Below, one piece after another: positions 8,731 to 16,841 of a stretch of DNA of 64,000 nt; position 1 is the first letter of the stretch; each line of letters opens with the position of its first letter. Below the pieces are notes generated by a model. The model made no database searches. It worked only from the letters and a program-made list of their open reading frames with translations, and was not told the origin of the DNA. The stretch comes from Schlegelella_A sp038231215 (GTDB taxonomy: Bacteria; Pseudomonadota; Gammaproteobacteria; Burkholderiales; Burkholderiaceae_C): assembly GCA_038231215.1 (NCBI GenBank), contig JBBRLS010000003.1, forward strand, positions 93,580 through 157,579. The letters are read 5' to 3'. A program made the position numbers and the translations under genes.

Positions 8731-9985
8731 CCCGCCGCGCGGCGCGCCGGTCGCCGTCACAGGCGCAGGCGTCGTCAGCCCGATCGGCAACACGCTGGCC
8801 GACTTCGATTCGGCGCTCTTCGCCGGCCGCTCCGCGGTGCGCGCACAGGCGCTCGACCTGCCCGGCTTCGAGCTGCCGCCGGCACCCGTCGCTTCGGCCG
8901 ACTTCGATGCGGCGGCAATGGTCGGGCCCTCGCGCGTGCCGCTCGACCGGGCGACGGCGATGGCGCTGGCCGCGGCGCGCGACGCCGCACGCGCCGCGAA
9001 GCTCGAGCCCGGAACCTACGACGGCGAGCGGCTCGGCATCTTCTGGGGCAGCGGCATGGCCGGCGCGGCGACCTTCGAAGCCACCTGTCGCACCGTCTAC
9101 GCAGATCGTCGCCGCATGCGGCCGACCAGCGTCGTGACGACGATGCCGAACGCGCCGGTCGCCGAGATCGCCCTGCTCTTCGGCGCGCGCGGCGCGGCGC
9201 TCGCGTATGCCTGCGCCTGTGCGTCGTCTGCGGTGGCGATCGGTGAAGCGATGCGCGCGATCCGCGCCGGCTGGATCGACATCGCCATCTGCGGCGGCAG
9301 CGAATCGATGCTGATGCCGGGCATGCTCGCGAGCTGGCAGGCTTTGCGCGTGCTGGCGCCGATCGGCGCGTCGACGGCGGCGAGCGATGCGGCGCGCGTC
9401 GCGGCCGCCTGCCGGCCTTTCGCTGCCGAACGCGCCGGCTTCGCGCTCGGCGAAGCGGCGGCCGCCTTCGTCCTCGAATCGACGGCACACGCCGCAGCAC
9501 GCGGCGCCAAGGCCGAGGCGATGCTCGCCGGCTACGCGACCAATTGCGATGGCGTGCACATCACCAACCCCGATGCCGCAGGCCAGACGCGCGCCATGAC
9601 GGCGGCGCTTGTCGACGCCGGCCTCGCACCCGGCGACATCGGCTACGTCAATGCGCACGGCACGGCGACGACGGCCGGCGACGCCGCCGAAGCCGAATCG
9701 GTCGAGCGCGTGTTCGGCGCCGGCGACGTGCCGGTGAGTTCGACCAAGGCGATCCATGGCCATCTGCTCGGCGCCAGCGGCGCTGTCGAGTTGCTGGCCG
9801 CGCTCCGCGCGATGCACGCGGGGAGACTGCCGCCGACCGCGAACACCGAAGTCGCCGACCCGGCGTTCGCGATCGACCTGGTGCTGCGTGCCGCGCGTGA
9901 AAGCGGCGGGCTCCGGGCGGTAATGTCGAACTCGTTCGCGTTCGGCGGCACGAACGCAGTGCTCATCGCGACGCGAGCCGCCTAA
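8714..9985 (+). CDS. Beta-ketoacyl-ACP synthase family protein (FabF/KS type)
   Basis: 423 residues with a complete decarboxylating condensing triad: Cys169 in CACASSA, His315 in NAHGTATTAGD and His350 in GHLLGASGA. The C-terminal SNSFAFGGTNA is also standard. It should condense an acyl thioester with malonyl-ACP on the partner carrier protein encoded just upstream. No ketoreductase, dehydratase or thioesterase lies next to it, so the product cannot be deduced. The pair is inserted on the plus strand between minus-strand lolA and rarA. A role in a specialised lipid or aryl-polyene-like pathway is inference. Confidence 0.88.
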   Translation: MPLSPSPPRGAPVAVTGAGVVSPIGNTLADFDSALFAGRSAVRAQALDLPGFELPPAPVASADFDAAAMVGPSRVPLDRATAMALAAARDAARAAKLEPGTYDGERLGIFWGSGMAGAATFEATCRTVYADRRRMRPTSVVTTMPNAPVAEIALLFGARGAALAYACACASSAVAIGEAMRAIRAGWIDIAICGGSESMLMPGMLASWQALRVLAPIGASTAASDAARVAAACRPFAAERAGFALGEAAAAFVLESTAHAAARGAKAEAMLAGYATNCDGVHITNPDAAGQTRAMTAALVDAGLAPGDIGYVNAHGTATTAGDAAEAESVERVFGAGDVPVSSTKAIHGHLLGASGAVELLAALRAMHAGRLPPTANTEVADPAFAIDLVLRAARESGGLRAVMSNSFAFGGTNAVLIATRAA

Positions 9986-9997
9986 CCGTCGCGAAGC

Positions 9998-10621
9998 CTA
10001 CTGCTCGATCACGTCGGCGCCGGCGGGCGGCGTGAAGCGGAAAGTCTCCGCGGGCACCGCGGCGTTGGCTGTGAATGCCTCGAAGCGAAGCGTCGACTGC
10101 TGACCGAAGCTGTCGACGATCTCGAGCGCAGCGAGGTCCTTGCCGCGAAAGCCGACACGTACCGACTGGAACGCGCCGTCCTTCGCCTTCGGCTTCGCCT
10201 CGGCCCATTCGAGGCCGTCGCGCGCGGGCAGGTTCGAAAGCTCGAAGTCCTTGTCGAGCGAACCGCCGGCGAGCAAGGCGGCCGGCGTGGCGCCGAGCGC
10301 CTGCGTGATGCGGCGCGAGCTGACCTGGTTCAAATCGCGGTCATAGATCCAGACCTTCTCGCCGTCGGCGACTATCGTCTGCTCGAAGGGTTTGGCGTAA
10401 GCAAAGCGAAAGCGGTTCGGGCGGGCGAAGTCGAAGCTGCCGCTCGAACTCTTCTTCTTCGCGCCGTCGGGCGAGGTCACGGTCTGCGTGAACTGCGCGT
10501 GCCCGCTCTTCACGTCGCGCACGAACTCGCGCAGCGTGTCGACCGGTGCTGCAGATGCAACCAGCGCCGTCGTCAGCCCGCACACGACGAGTGTCGAAGC
10601 GAAGAAGCGGTGCCGCGTCAT
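9998..10621 (-). CDS. lolA: Outer-membrane lipoprotein carrier protein LolA
   Basis: 207 residues. A signal peptide (hydrophobic residues 8-24, cleavage near ASAAP) is followed by a LolA fold: FVRDVKSGHAQFTQTV, FDFARPNRFRFAYAKPF and a KVWIYDRDLNQV strand. LolA ferries lipoproteins through the periplasm from LolCDE to LolB. Its ATG overlaps the TGA of ftsK by 4 bases, so it is translated from the ftsK transcript. Its 3' end meets the convergent ketosynthase gene with a 12-base gap. Confidence 0.92.
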   Translation of the reverse strand: MTRHRFFASTLVVCGLTTALVASAAPVDTLREFVRDVKSGHAQFTQTVTSPDGAKKKSSSGSFDFARPNRFRFAYAKPFEQTIVADGEKVWIYDRDLNQVSSRRITQALGATPAALLAGGSLDKDFELSNLPARDGLEWAEAKPKAKDGAFQSVRVGFRGKDLAALEIVDSFGQQSTLRFEAFTANAAVPAETFRFTPPAGADVIEQ

Positions 10622-12951
10622 TCCGCTCGCGCCGGAACGAGGATGTCCCGATTGCCGTTGGTTGCCATGCCCGATACGAGGCCCGATTTCTCCATTTGTT
10701 CCAGCAATCGCGCGGCCCGGTTGTAGCCGATGCGCAAATGCCGCTGCACGAGCGAGATCGAGGCACGACGATGCTGCAGCACGATGCCGACGGCCTGGTC
10801 GTACATCGGATCGTTTTCGCCGCCGCCGACACCCGCCTCGCCGGCGAGCGCGTCGCCGCCCTCGCCGTCGAGCGTGCCGCCTTCGAGGATGCCGGCGATA
10901 TAGTTGGGCTGCCCCTGCGTCTTCAGATAGGCGACGACGCGATGCACCTCGTCGTCGCTCACAAAAGCGCCGTGCACGCGGATCGGCATGCCGCTGCCCG
11001 AAGGCAGGTAGAGCATGTCGCCCATGCCGAGCAGCGCTTCGGCGCCCGACTGGTCGAGGATGGTCCGCGAGTCGATCTTGCTCGAGACCTGGAACGAGAG
11101 CCGGGTCGGGATGTTGGCCTTGATCAGGCCGGTGATGACGTCGACGCTCGGCCGCTGCGTGGCGAGGATCAGGTGCACGCCCGAGGCGCGCGCCTTCTGC
11201 GCCAGGCGCGCGATCAGCTCCTCGATCTTCTTGCCGACGACCATCATCAGGTCGGCCAGCTCGTCGATGACGATGACAATGTAGGGCAGACGTTCGAGCG
11301 GCTCGGGCGCGTCGGGCGTGAGGCTGAACGGATTCGGCAACGACTCCCCGCGCTCGGCCGCTTCGGCCAGCTTCTTGTTGTAGCCGGCGACGTTGCGCAC
11401 GCCGAGCTTGCTCATGAGCTTGTAGCGCCGCTCCATTTCACCGACGCCCCAGTTGAGCGCGTTTGCGGCCTGCTTCATGTCGGTGACGACGGGGCAGAGC
11501 AAGTGCGGAATGCCTTCGTAGACGCTCATCTCGAGCATCTTCGGATCGATGAGGATGAGCCGCACGTCGCGCGCTTCGGCCTTGTAGAGCAGCGACAGGA
11601 TCATCGCGTTGATGCCGACCGATTTACCCGCGCCGGTCGTGCCCGCAACCAGGCAGTGCGGCATCTTCACGAGGTCAGCGACAACGGGAATGCCGACGAT
11701 GTCCTTGCCGAGGCCGATGGTGAGCTGCGAGCCCGAGTCGGCATAGGCCTGCGAGCCCAGCACTTCCGAGAGGCGGATCGTCTGCCGCTTGGCGTTGGGC
11801 AGTTCGAGTGCCATCGTCGTCTTGCCGGGGATCGTCTCGACGACGCGGATCGACACCAGGCTGAGGCTGCGCGCCAGGTCCTTGGCGAGGTTGACGACCT
11901 GCGCGCCCTTTACGCCGACGGCCGGCTCGATCTCGTAGCGCGTGATGACCGGGCCTGGCGAAGCGGCGACGACCCGCACCTCGACGCCGAAGTCCTTGAG
12001 CTTTTTCTCGATCAGCCGCGAGGTCATCTCGAGCGTCTCGCTGCTCACCGTCTCCTGGCGCTGCGGCGCCGAGTCGAGGAGGTCGACTTGCGGCAACTTG
12101 GTGTCGACCAGCTCGGTGAAGAGCGGCTTCTGCCGCTCCTTGACGACGCGCGTGCTCTTCGGCACATCGACCAGCGTCGGCTCGATGACGATGGGCAGAT
12201 GCTGCTCGTGAAGCTCGTGCTCGACCTCGACGATTTCCTCGCGCTCGCGCATCGCCTCTTCGCCCAGGCGCACGTCTTCGGCGCGCTCGATGCGCGACGC
12301 GCGGCGCGAGCGGAGCGATTCGATGGCCCGGCCGATGCGCTCGGCGGCGCCCAGCCACGAGAAGCCGAGGCCGAGCGAGACGCCGGCGACGAGCACGGCG
12401 ATCCACAGGACGCCCGAGCCGGCGAAGCCAAGGAAGGACTGGCTCGCCTTGCCGAGCGAATAGCCGAGCACGCCACCGGCATTGCCGCCGGCGACCATCG
12501 TCTCCCACTGGTAGAGGCGCGTCCATTCGAGCGAGGCGCTCGCGGCGAGGAGCAAGCCGAGGCCGAGCCAGAGATGCCAGGCCGGCGTGTCCTTGGCCGC
12601 AGGCGGCGCACCGGCATTGGCACGAAGCACCCGTGCCAGTCCGCCGAGCCAGGCGCGCGCGGCGACCGGCAGCGCCCACCACACCGAGTAGCCGACAAGG
12701 AAGAGCGCGACGTCCGAGAACCAGGCGCCGGCGACACCCGCCTTGTTCTGAAGGGAACCACCGCTGCCCGAGGTCGAGAAGCCGGGATCGGACGCGCTGT
12801 GCGTGGCCAGGGCGATCAAGGCAAGGGTCCAGGCGACGGCGCCGGCCAGCAAGGCGAGTTGCGTGCGCCAGGTCGGCGCGGGTGCGGCGGGCGCCGCACC
12901 CGCTGCGTCGGACCCGCCTTCGTAGCGGAGCGATCCGAGAGGAAAGGTCAT
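10618..12951 (-). CDS. ftsK: DNA translocase FtsK
   Basis: 777 residues from the ATG at 12951. Four hydrophobic segments lie in the first 190 residues, then a short acidic linker, the RecA-like motor with Walker A GTTGAGKS and Walker B IVIVIDELADLMM, and a C-terminal winged-helix gamma domain (YDQAVGIVLQHRRASISLVQRHL onwards) that reads KOPS sequences. FtsK links septum formation to chromosome dimer resolution and segregation. Reading upstream of 12951 enters a palindromic repeat, so a longer start is unlikely. Confidence 0.92.
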   Translation of the reverse strand: MTFPLGSLRYEGGSDAAGAAPAAPAPTWRTQLALLAGAVAWTLALIALATHSASDPGFSTSGSGGSLQNKAGVAGAWFSDVALFLVGYSVWWALPVAARAWLGGLARVLRANAGAPPAAKDTPAWHLWLGLGLLLAASASLEWTRLYQWETMVAGGNAGGVLGYSLGKASQSFLGFAGSGVLWIAVLVAGVSLGLGFSWLGAAERIGRAIESLRSRRASRIERAEDVRLGEEAMREREEIVEVEHELHEQHLPIVIEPTLVDVPKSTRVVKERQKPLFTELVDTKLPQVDLLDSAPQRQETVSSETLEMTSRLIEKKLKDFGVEVRVVAASPGPVITRYEIEPAVGVKGAQVVNLAKDLARSLSLVSIRVVETIPGKTTMALELPNAKRQTIRLSEVLGSQAYADSGSQLTIGLGKDIVGIPVVADLVKMPHCLVAGTTGAGKSVGINAMILSLLYKAEARDVRLILIDPKMLEMSVYEGIPHLLCPVVTDMKQAANALNWGVGEMERRYKLMSKLGVRNVAGYNKKLAEAAERGESLPNPFSLTPDAPEPLERLPYIVIVIDELADLMMVVGKKIEELIARLAQKARASGVHLILATQRPSVDVITGLIKANIPTRLSFQVSSKIDSRTILDQSGAEALLGMGDMLYLPSGSGMPIRVHGAFVSDDEVHRVVAYLKTQGQPNYIAGILEGGTLDGEGGDALAGEAGVGGGENDPMYDQAVGIVLQHRRASISLVQRHLRIGYNRAARLLEQMEKSGLVSGMATNGNRDILVPARAE

Positions 12952-12999
12952 CCGCGAATTGTGCGCGATGCTCCCGTCATCCTTGCTGCATCGCGTGCT

Positions 13000-13064
13000 G
13001 TCGTCCTGAGCGAAGTGAAGGATCTCATTGCCGCGCCGGGATCCTTCGCTTCGCTCAGGATGAC
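13000..13064. repeat. Dispersed palindromic repeat, copy 1
   Basis: The left arm reads TCCTGAGCGAAGTGAAGGATC and the right arm is its near-complement GATCCTTCGCTTCGCTCAGGA, separated by about 17 bases, so the transcript can fold into a long hairpin on either strand. The copy lies just 3' of the Crp/Fnr gene and 5' of ftsK. Four more copies occur near 36755, 54484, 56919 and 59362. Confidence 0.85.
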
Positions 13065-13091
13065 AAAGGACACGGCGCGCTAGGGACAGGC

Positions 13092-13757
13092 TCAGGCCGT
13101 GAGCTGTTCCTTGATCACGACCCAGCCGTTCTCCTGTGTCTGCACCATGCCTCGGCCTTCGAGGTCCTTCATGACCCGGCTGACCATCTCGCGCGAGGCG
13201 CCGACGACCTTGGCAAGGTCCTGCCGCGAGACCTTGTTGCGGATGATCTTGACCTCGCCTTCCATCTCCGCCATGTCGAGCAGCGTGCGCGCGACGCGGC
13301 CGTAGACGTCGAGCAGGGCGAGCGACTCGATCTGCCGGTCGGCGCTGCGCAGGCGCTGCACGAGGCCACGCATGATCGCGTAGGAGAGGCTGGAGTTCTC
13401 CGGGAGGCAGCGCGCGAACTCGGTGCGGCCGAGGATGAGCATGTCGGTCTGCACCTCGGCACGCACCGTCGCCGAGTGCGGCTCGTTGTCGATCAGGCTC
13501 ATCTCGCCGACGTAGTCGCCCGACTGCAGCACCGCGAGGATGACCTCGCGGCCGCGTGAATCGGCGGTCAGCACGCGCGCCCGACCCGTGAGCAGGATGA
13601 ACAGCGCATTCGACTTCTTGTTGTGCTCGACGACGATCTCGCCGCGGCGAAAGCGCCGCTTGACGACGCTGTCGGCGATGCCCTGGGCCTGCTCGTTGGT
13701 GAGCAGCGAGAACAACGGCACGCGCCGGATGAGATCGAGATTCGAGAGCATCGCCAT
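13092..13757 (-). CDS. Crp/Fnr family transcriptional regulator
   Basis: 221 residues. A cyclic-nucleotide-binding beta-roll spans about 8-125 (VGEMSLIDNEPHSATVRA being the phosphate-binding cassette-like segment), then a long dimerisation helix and a C-terminal helix-turn-helix (SRQDLAKVVGASREMVSRVMKDLEGRGMV). There is no N-terminal cysteine cluster, so it is not an oxygen-sensing Fnr with an iron-sulfur cluster. The cassette lacks the full RxS set I would expect of a strict cAMP receptor, so the ligand is unclear. It is transcribed away from trxB and followed by a palindromic repeat. Confidence 0.88.
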   Translation of the reverse strand: MAMLSNLDLIRRVPLFSLLTNEQAQGIADSVVKRRFRRGEIVVEHNKKSNALFILLTGRARVLTADSRGREVILAVLQSGDYVGEMSLIDNEPHSATVRAEVQTDMLILGRTEFARCLPENSSLSYAIMRGLVQRLRSADRQIESLALLDVYGRVARTLLDMAEMEGEVKIIRNKVSRQDLAKVVGASREMVSRVMKDLEGRGMVQTQENGWVVIKEQLTA

Positions 13758-13919
13758 CGCTGAACCTTTCTTGTGAGCCTGCGCGTCGGTCGACGCGGCG
13801 TGAAAATATCACGGTGCTTCGGACGGGGCTATTGTCGCCATTACGAGAGTTGACGCCAGCCGGTTGCAACCCCATGTCAGACTGGCGCGACGCGTGCCAC
13901 CTCGAGCCTCCACTTTTCC

Positions 13920-14873
13920 ATGAACACCACTGCCCAGCATGCCGGCGTCCTCATCCTCGGTTCCGGCCCGGCCGGCTACACCGCGGCGCTCTATGCGGCG
14001 CGCGCCAACCTGAAGCCAGTGCTCGTGACGGGCATCGCCCAGGGCGGCCAGCTCATGACGACAACCGACGTCGACAACTGGCCGGCCGACGTCGACGGCG
14101 TGATGGGCCCCGACCTGATGCAGCGCTTCCTCAAGCACGCCGAGCGCTTCGATACCAAGGTCCTGTTCGACCACATCAACGAGGTCGACCTGTCGAAGCG
14201 CCCCTTCACCCTGCGCGGCGACACCGACCCGTACACCTGCGACGCCCTCATCATCGCCACCGGCGCCTCGGCCAAATACCTCGGCCTGCCCTCGGAGCAG
14301 GCCTTCATGGGCAAGGGCGTGAGCGGCTGCGCCACCTGCGACGGCTTCTTCTATCGCGGCCAGGAGGTGGCGGTGGTCGGCGGCGGCAACACCGCCGTCG
14401 AAGAAGCGCTCTACCTCTCCAACATCGCCTCCAAGGTGCACGTCGTGCACCGCCGCGACAAGTTCCGCGCCGAGGCGATCCTGGTCGACAAGCTGATGGC
14501 CAAGGTCGCCAGCGGCAAGATGGAGCTGCATCTCTGGTCGACGCTCGACGAGGTGCTGGGCGACGCTTCGGGAGTGACCGGTGTGCGCATCAAGAGCACG
14601 AAGGACGGCGCGACCTCGGAGATCCCGCTCACCGGCTGCTTCATCGCCATCGGCCACCAGCCCAACACCGACATCTTCAAGGGCCAGCTCGAGATGCGGG
14701 ACGGCTACATCCTGACGAAGACCGGTCTCGACGGCTTTGCGACGATGACGAGCGTGCCGGGCGTATTTGCAGCCGGCGACGTACAGGATCACGTCTACCG
14801 GCAGGCGATCACGAGCGCCGGGACGGGCTGCATGGCGGCGCTCGACGCGCAGCGCTTTCTCGAGCAGGCGTGA
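13920..14873 (+). CDS. trxB: Thioredoxin-disulfide reductase TrxB
   Basis: 317 residues. FAD motif GSGPAGYTAALYAARA near the N-terminus, NADPH motif GGGNTAVEEAL and the redox-active Cys137-Ala-Thr-Cys140. It transfers electrons from NADPH to thioredoxin in the cytoplasm. C-terminal FAAGDVQDHVYRQAITSAGTG is the family signature. It is transcribed divergently from the Crp/Fnr gene and directly precedes rpmB, whose promoter lies at its 3' end. Confidence 0.95.
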   Translation: MNTTAQHAGVLILGSGPAGYTAALYAARANLKPVLVTGIAQGGQLMTTTDVDNWPADVDGVMGPDLMQRFLKHAERFDTKVLFDHINEVDLSKRPFTLRGDTDPYTCDALIIATGASAKYLGLPSEQAFMGKGVSGCATCDGFFYRGQEVAVVGGGNTAVEEALYLSNIASKVHVVHRRDKFRAEAILVDKLMAKVASGKMELHLWSTLDEVLGDASGVTGVRIKSTKDGATSEIPLTGCFIAIGHQPNTDIFKGQLEMRDGYILTKTGLDGFATMTSVPGVFAAGDVQDHVYRQAITSAGTGCMAALDAQRFLEQA

Positions 14874-14885
14874 CTGCTCTATAAT
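14856..14885 (+). promoter_or_regulatory. Likely rpmBG promoter
   Basis: A perfect -10 hexamer TATAAT lies at 14880-14885, just after the trxB stop. The -35 region is weak (TTTCT near 14856-14860). The spacing to the rpmB ATG at 14963 leaves a leader of about 70 bases, which carries GGAG before the start. Confidence 0.5.
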
Positions 14886-14962
14886 CGTAGGCTTTGCTGC
14901 AAACGAGCGCCTCGGGCGCCAACCGCCGCAACCCCCTTCAGTTCAAGATACGGAGAAGCGTC

Positions 14963-15196
14963 ATGGCACGCGTCTGTCAAGTCACGGGCAAGCGCCCGAT
15001 GGTCGGGAACAATGTTTCCCACGCCAACAACAAAACGAAGCGTCGCTTCCTGCCCAACCTGCACTACCGCCGGTTCTGGGTCGAGAACGAGAACCGCTGG
15101 GTGCGCCTGCGCATCAGCAACGCGGCGCTCCGCCTGATCGACAAGGTCGGCATCGAGCAGGTCGTCGCCGATCTGCGCGCGCGCGGCGAAATCTAA
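14963..15196 (+). CDS. rpmB: 50S ribosomal protein L28
   Basis: 77 residues, very basic. MARVCQVTGKRPMVGNNVSHA is the classical proteobacterial L28 start, and KTKRRFLPNLHYRRFW continues the family pattern. The zinc-binding cysteines found in some L28 forms are reduced to one. The start at 14963 is preceded by CGGAGAAGCGTC, a good ribosome-binding site. rpmG follows after 12 bases, forming the conserved rpmB-rpmG pair. Confidence 0.97.
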   Translation: MARVCQVTGKRPMVGNNVSHANNKTKRRFLPNLHYRRFWVENENRWVRLRISNAALRLIDKVGIEQVVADLRARGEI

Positions 15197-15208
15197 GGAG
15201 CCACAGCC

Positions 15209-15376
15209 ATGGCAAAGGGTGGACGCGAAAAGATCAAGATGGAGTCGAGCGCCGGCACCGGTCACTTCTACACGACCGACAAGAACAAGAAGACGACGCC
15301 GGAAAAGCTCGAGATGATGAAGTTCGATCCGAAGGCACGCAAGCACGTGACCTACAAGGAAACGAAGTTGAAATGA
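15209..15376 (+). CDS. rpmG: 50S ribosomal protein L33
   Basis: 55 residues, highly basic (MAKGGREKIKMESSAGTGHF at the start, ending KHVTYKETKLK). It lacks the paired CxxC zinc motif, so it is the zinc-independent L33 form. AAGGAG lies about 8 bases before the ATG. It ends the rpmBG transcript, which runs into a strong terminator at 15414. Confidence 0.97.
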   Translation: MAKGGREKIKMESSAGTGHFYTTDKNKKTTPEKLEMMKFDPKARKHVTYKETKLK

Positions 15377-15413
15377 CGCGGAGCGGGATCGCAGACCGAT
15401 CCCTTTCCAAACA

Positions 15414-15441
15414 AAAAGGGGTCGCATACGCGACCCCTTTT
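15414..15441. terminator. Bidirectional intrinsic terminator between rpmG and the desaturase gene
   Basis: A perfect 12-base-pair stem, AAAAGGGGTCGC with GCGACCCCTTTT, closes a four-base ATAC loop. The A-run on one side and T-run on the other let it work for both converging genes. Confidence 0.9.
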
Positions 15442-15460
15442 GCATTTGGCTGACCTTCAA

Positions 15461-15479
15461 GGGGTTGCGAAGCAACCCC
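15461..15479. terminator. Second hairpin in the convergent rpmG/desaturase gap
   Basis: GGGGTTGC and GCAACCCC form an 8-base-pair stem around a GAA loop. It has no T-run on the plus strand; it lies 3' of the minus-strand desaturase gene and may help end that transcript or stabilise its 3' end. Confidence 0.5.
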
Positions 15480-15502
15480 GCTGAATTCAGCGAAGCGTCT
15501 GA

Positions 15503-16729
15503 TTACGCGTGTTGCACAGCCCGCAGGCGCAGTGCGAACTCCTGCAGGGCGGCGATGCCGCTCTCTTCGGCCTTGTGCAGCCAGGCTTGCAGGTCGGCGA
15601 CGAGCTGCTCGGCAGAGACGCCGGTGCGCGTCCAGAGCTGGCGCAACTCTTCGCGCATGGCGACGAGCTTGGCGAGATACGGGCTCACCGCCACGGCCTC
15701 GGCGACCTGCCCTTTGACGGCCTGCGGAATCTTGTCGTCGTCGCGATGCAACCAGCGCCGTGCGACCACCATGTTGGCGAGCTTCGCGGCGCTGCCGGCG
15801 CCTTCGCTCTTCAGCCGCGCCACTTCAGCGCCGCTGGCGTGGCGCAGGCTGCGCGCGTAATTGGCCATCACCTCGTAGCGGTTGGCGATGATCGCCTCCA
15901 GCGTCTTGCCGTCGGCGACGGGCTTGACGGTGCCTAGCTTGAGCTGCGGCGGCGTCTTGCGTACGGTGGCGAGGCCGAGCATCTCGAGGCCGCGGATGTA
16001 GGCCCAGCCGATGTCGAACTCGTAGGGCTTGACCGACAGCTTGGCCGAGGTCGGATAGGTGTGATGGTTGTTGTGCAACTCTTCACCGCCGATGACGATG
16101 CCCCACGGCGAAACGTTGCGGCTCGCGTCGGGCGCCTCGAAGTTGCGGTAGCCCCACCAGTGGCCGATGCCGTTGACGATGCCGGCGGCGGTGATCGGGA
16201 TCCAGAGCATCTGCACCGCCCACACCGTGACACCGATCGCGCCGAACAGCAGCAGGTCGATGATCAGCATGACGCCGACGCCCTGCCAGCTATAGCGCGT
16301 GTAGAGATTGCGCTCGATCCAGTCGTCAGGCGTGCCCATGCCGAACTTGGCGAGCGTTTCCTGGTTCTTGGCTTCGGTGCGATAGAGCTCGCTGCCGGTC
16401 AGGAGCACGGTCTTGATGCCACGCGTCTGCGGGCTGTGCGGGTCGTCTTCGGTCTCGCACTTGGCGTGGTGCTTGCGGTGGATCGCCACCCATTCCCTCG
16501 TCACCATGCCGGTGGTGAGCCAGAGCCAGAAGCGGAAGAAGTGCGAGGGGATGGCGTGCAGATCGAGCGCGCGATGCGCCTGCGCCCGGTGCAGGAAGAT
16601 CGTGACCGCGGCGATGGTGATGTGGGTGGCGACCAGGGTGAATGCCAGGACCTCCCAGCCGTTGAACGACGAGAAGCCGTGCGCGAGCCAGTCGACCAGC
16701 GCATCGAACACCGAAATCAGCACATTCAT
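15503..16729 (-). CDS. Membrane fatty-acid (acyl-CoA/phospholipid) desaturase
   Basis: 408 residues. The three histidine boxes of delta-9-type di-iron desaturases are present: H47RAQAH52, H84RKHH88 and ELHNNHH near 218-224, set among four or more membrane segments. It should introduce a cis double bond into a saturated acyl chain, using electrons from an external donor not encoded nearby. The C-terminal 130 residues are hydrophilic and helical, longer than in minimal desaturases, as in a betaproteobacterial subgroup. It converges on rpmG across paired hairpins. Confidence 0.9.
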   Translation of the reverse strand: MNVLISVFDALVDWLAHGFSSFNGWEVLAFTLVATHITIAAVTIFLHRAQAHRALDLHAIPSHFFRFWLWLTTGMVTREWVAIHRKHHAKCETEDDPHSPQTRGIKTVLLTGSELYRTEAKNQETLAKFGMGTPDDWIERNLYTRYSWQGVGVMLIIDLLLFGAIGVTVWAVQMLWIPITAAGIVNGIGHWWGYRNFEAPDASRNVSPWGIVIGGEELHNNHHTYPTSAKLSVKPYEFDIGWAYIRGLEMLGLATVRKTPPQLKLGTVKPVADGKTLEAIIANRYEVMANYARSLRHASGAEVARLKSEGAGSAAKLANMVVARRWLHRDDDKIPQAVKGQVAEAVAVSPYLAKLVAMREELRQLWTRTGVSAEQLVADLQAWLHKAEESGIAALQEFALRLRAVQHA

Positions 16730-16841
16730 TGAATCAGCCTTGGCTATTTGCGTAGTTCCGACGATTCTATTCGACGGGTTTCCGTCGATACCCTTGGAAA
16801 GCGACGGTTATGACCGCTAGATCGGGCCGCCCTGCGCTGGA

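Noticed and set aside
13000..13064. Palindromic repeats as part of a CRISPR array
   Set aside because: The copies are scattered, single, inverted on themselves and have no regular spacers or cas genes.
10546..13083. An 845-codon plus-strand frame opposite ftsK
   Set aside because: The minus strand encodes an unambiguous FtsK; the plus frame has Asp/His/Arg-rich antisense composition.
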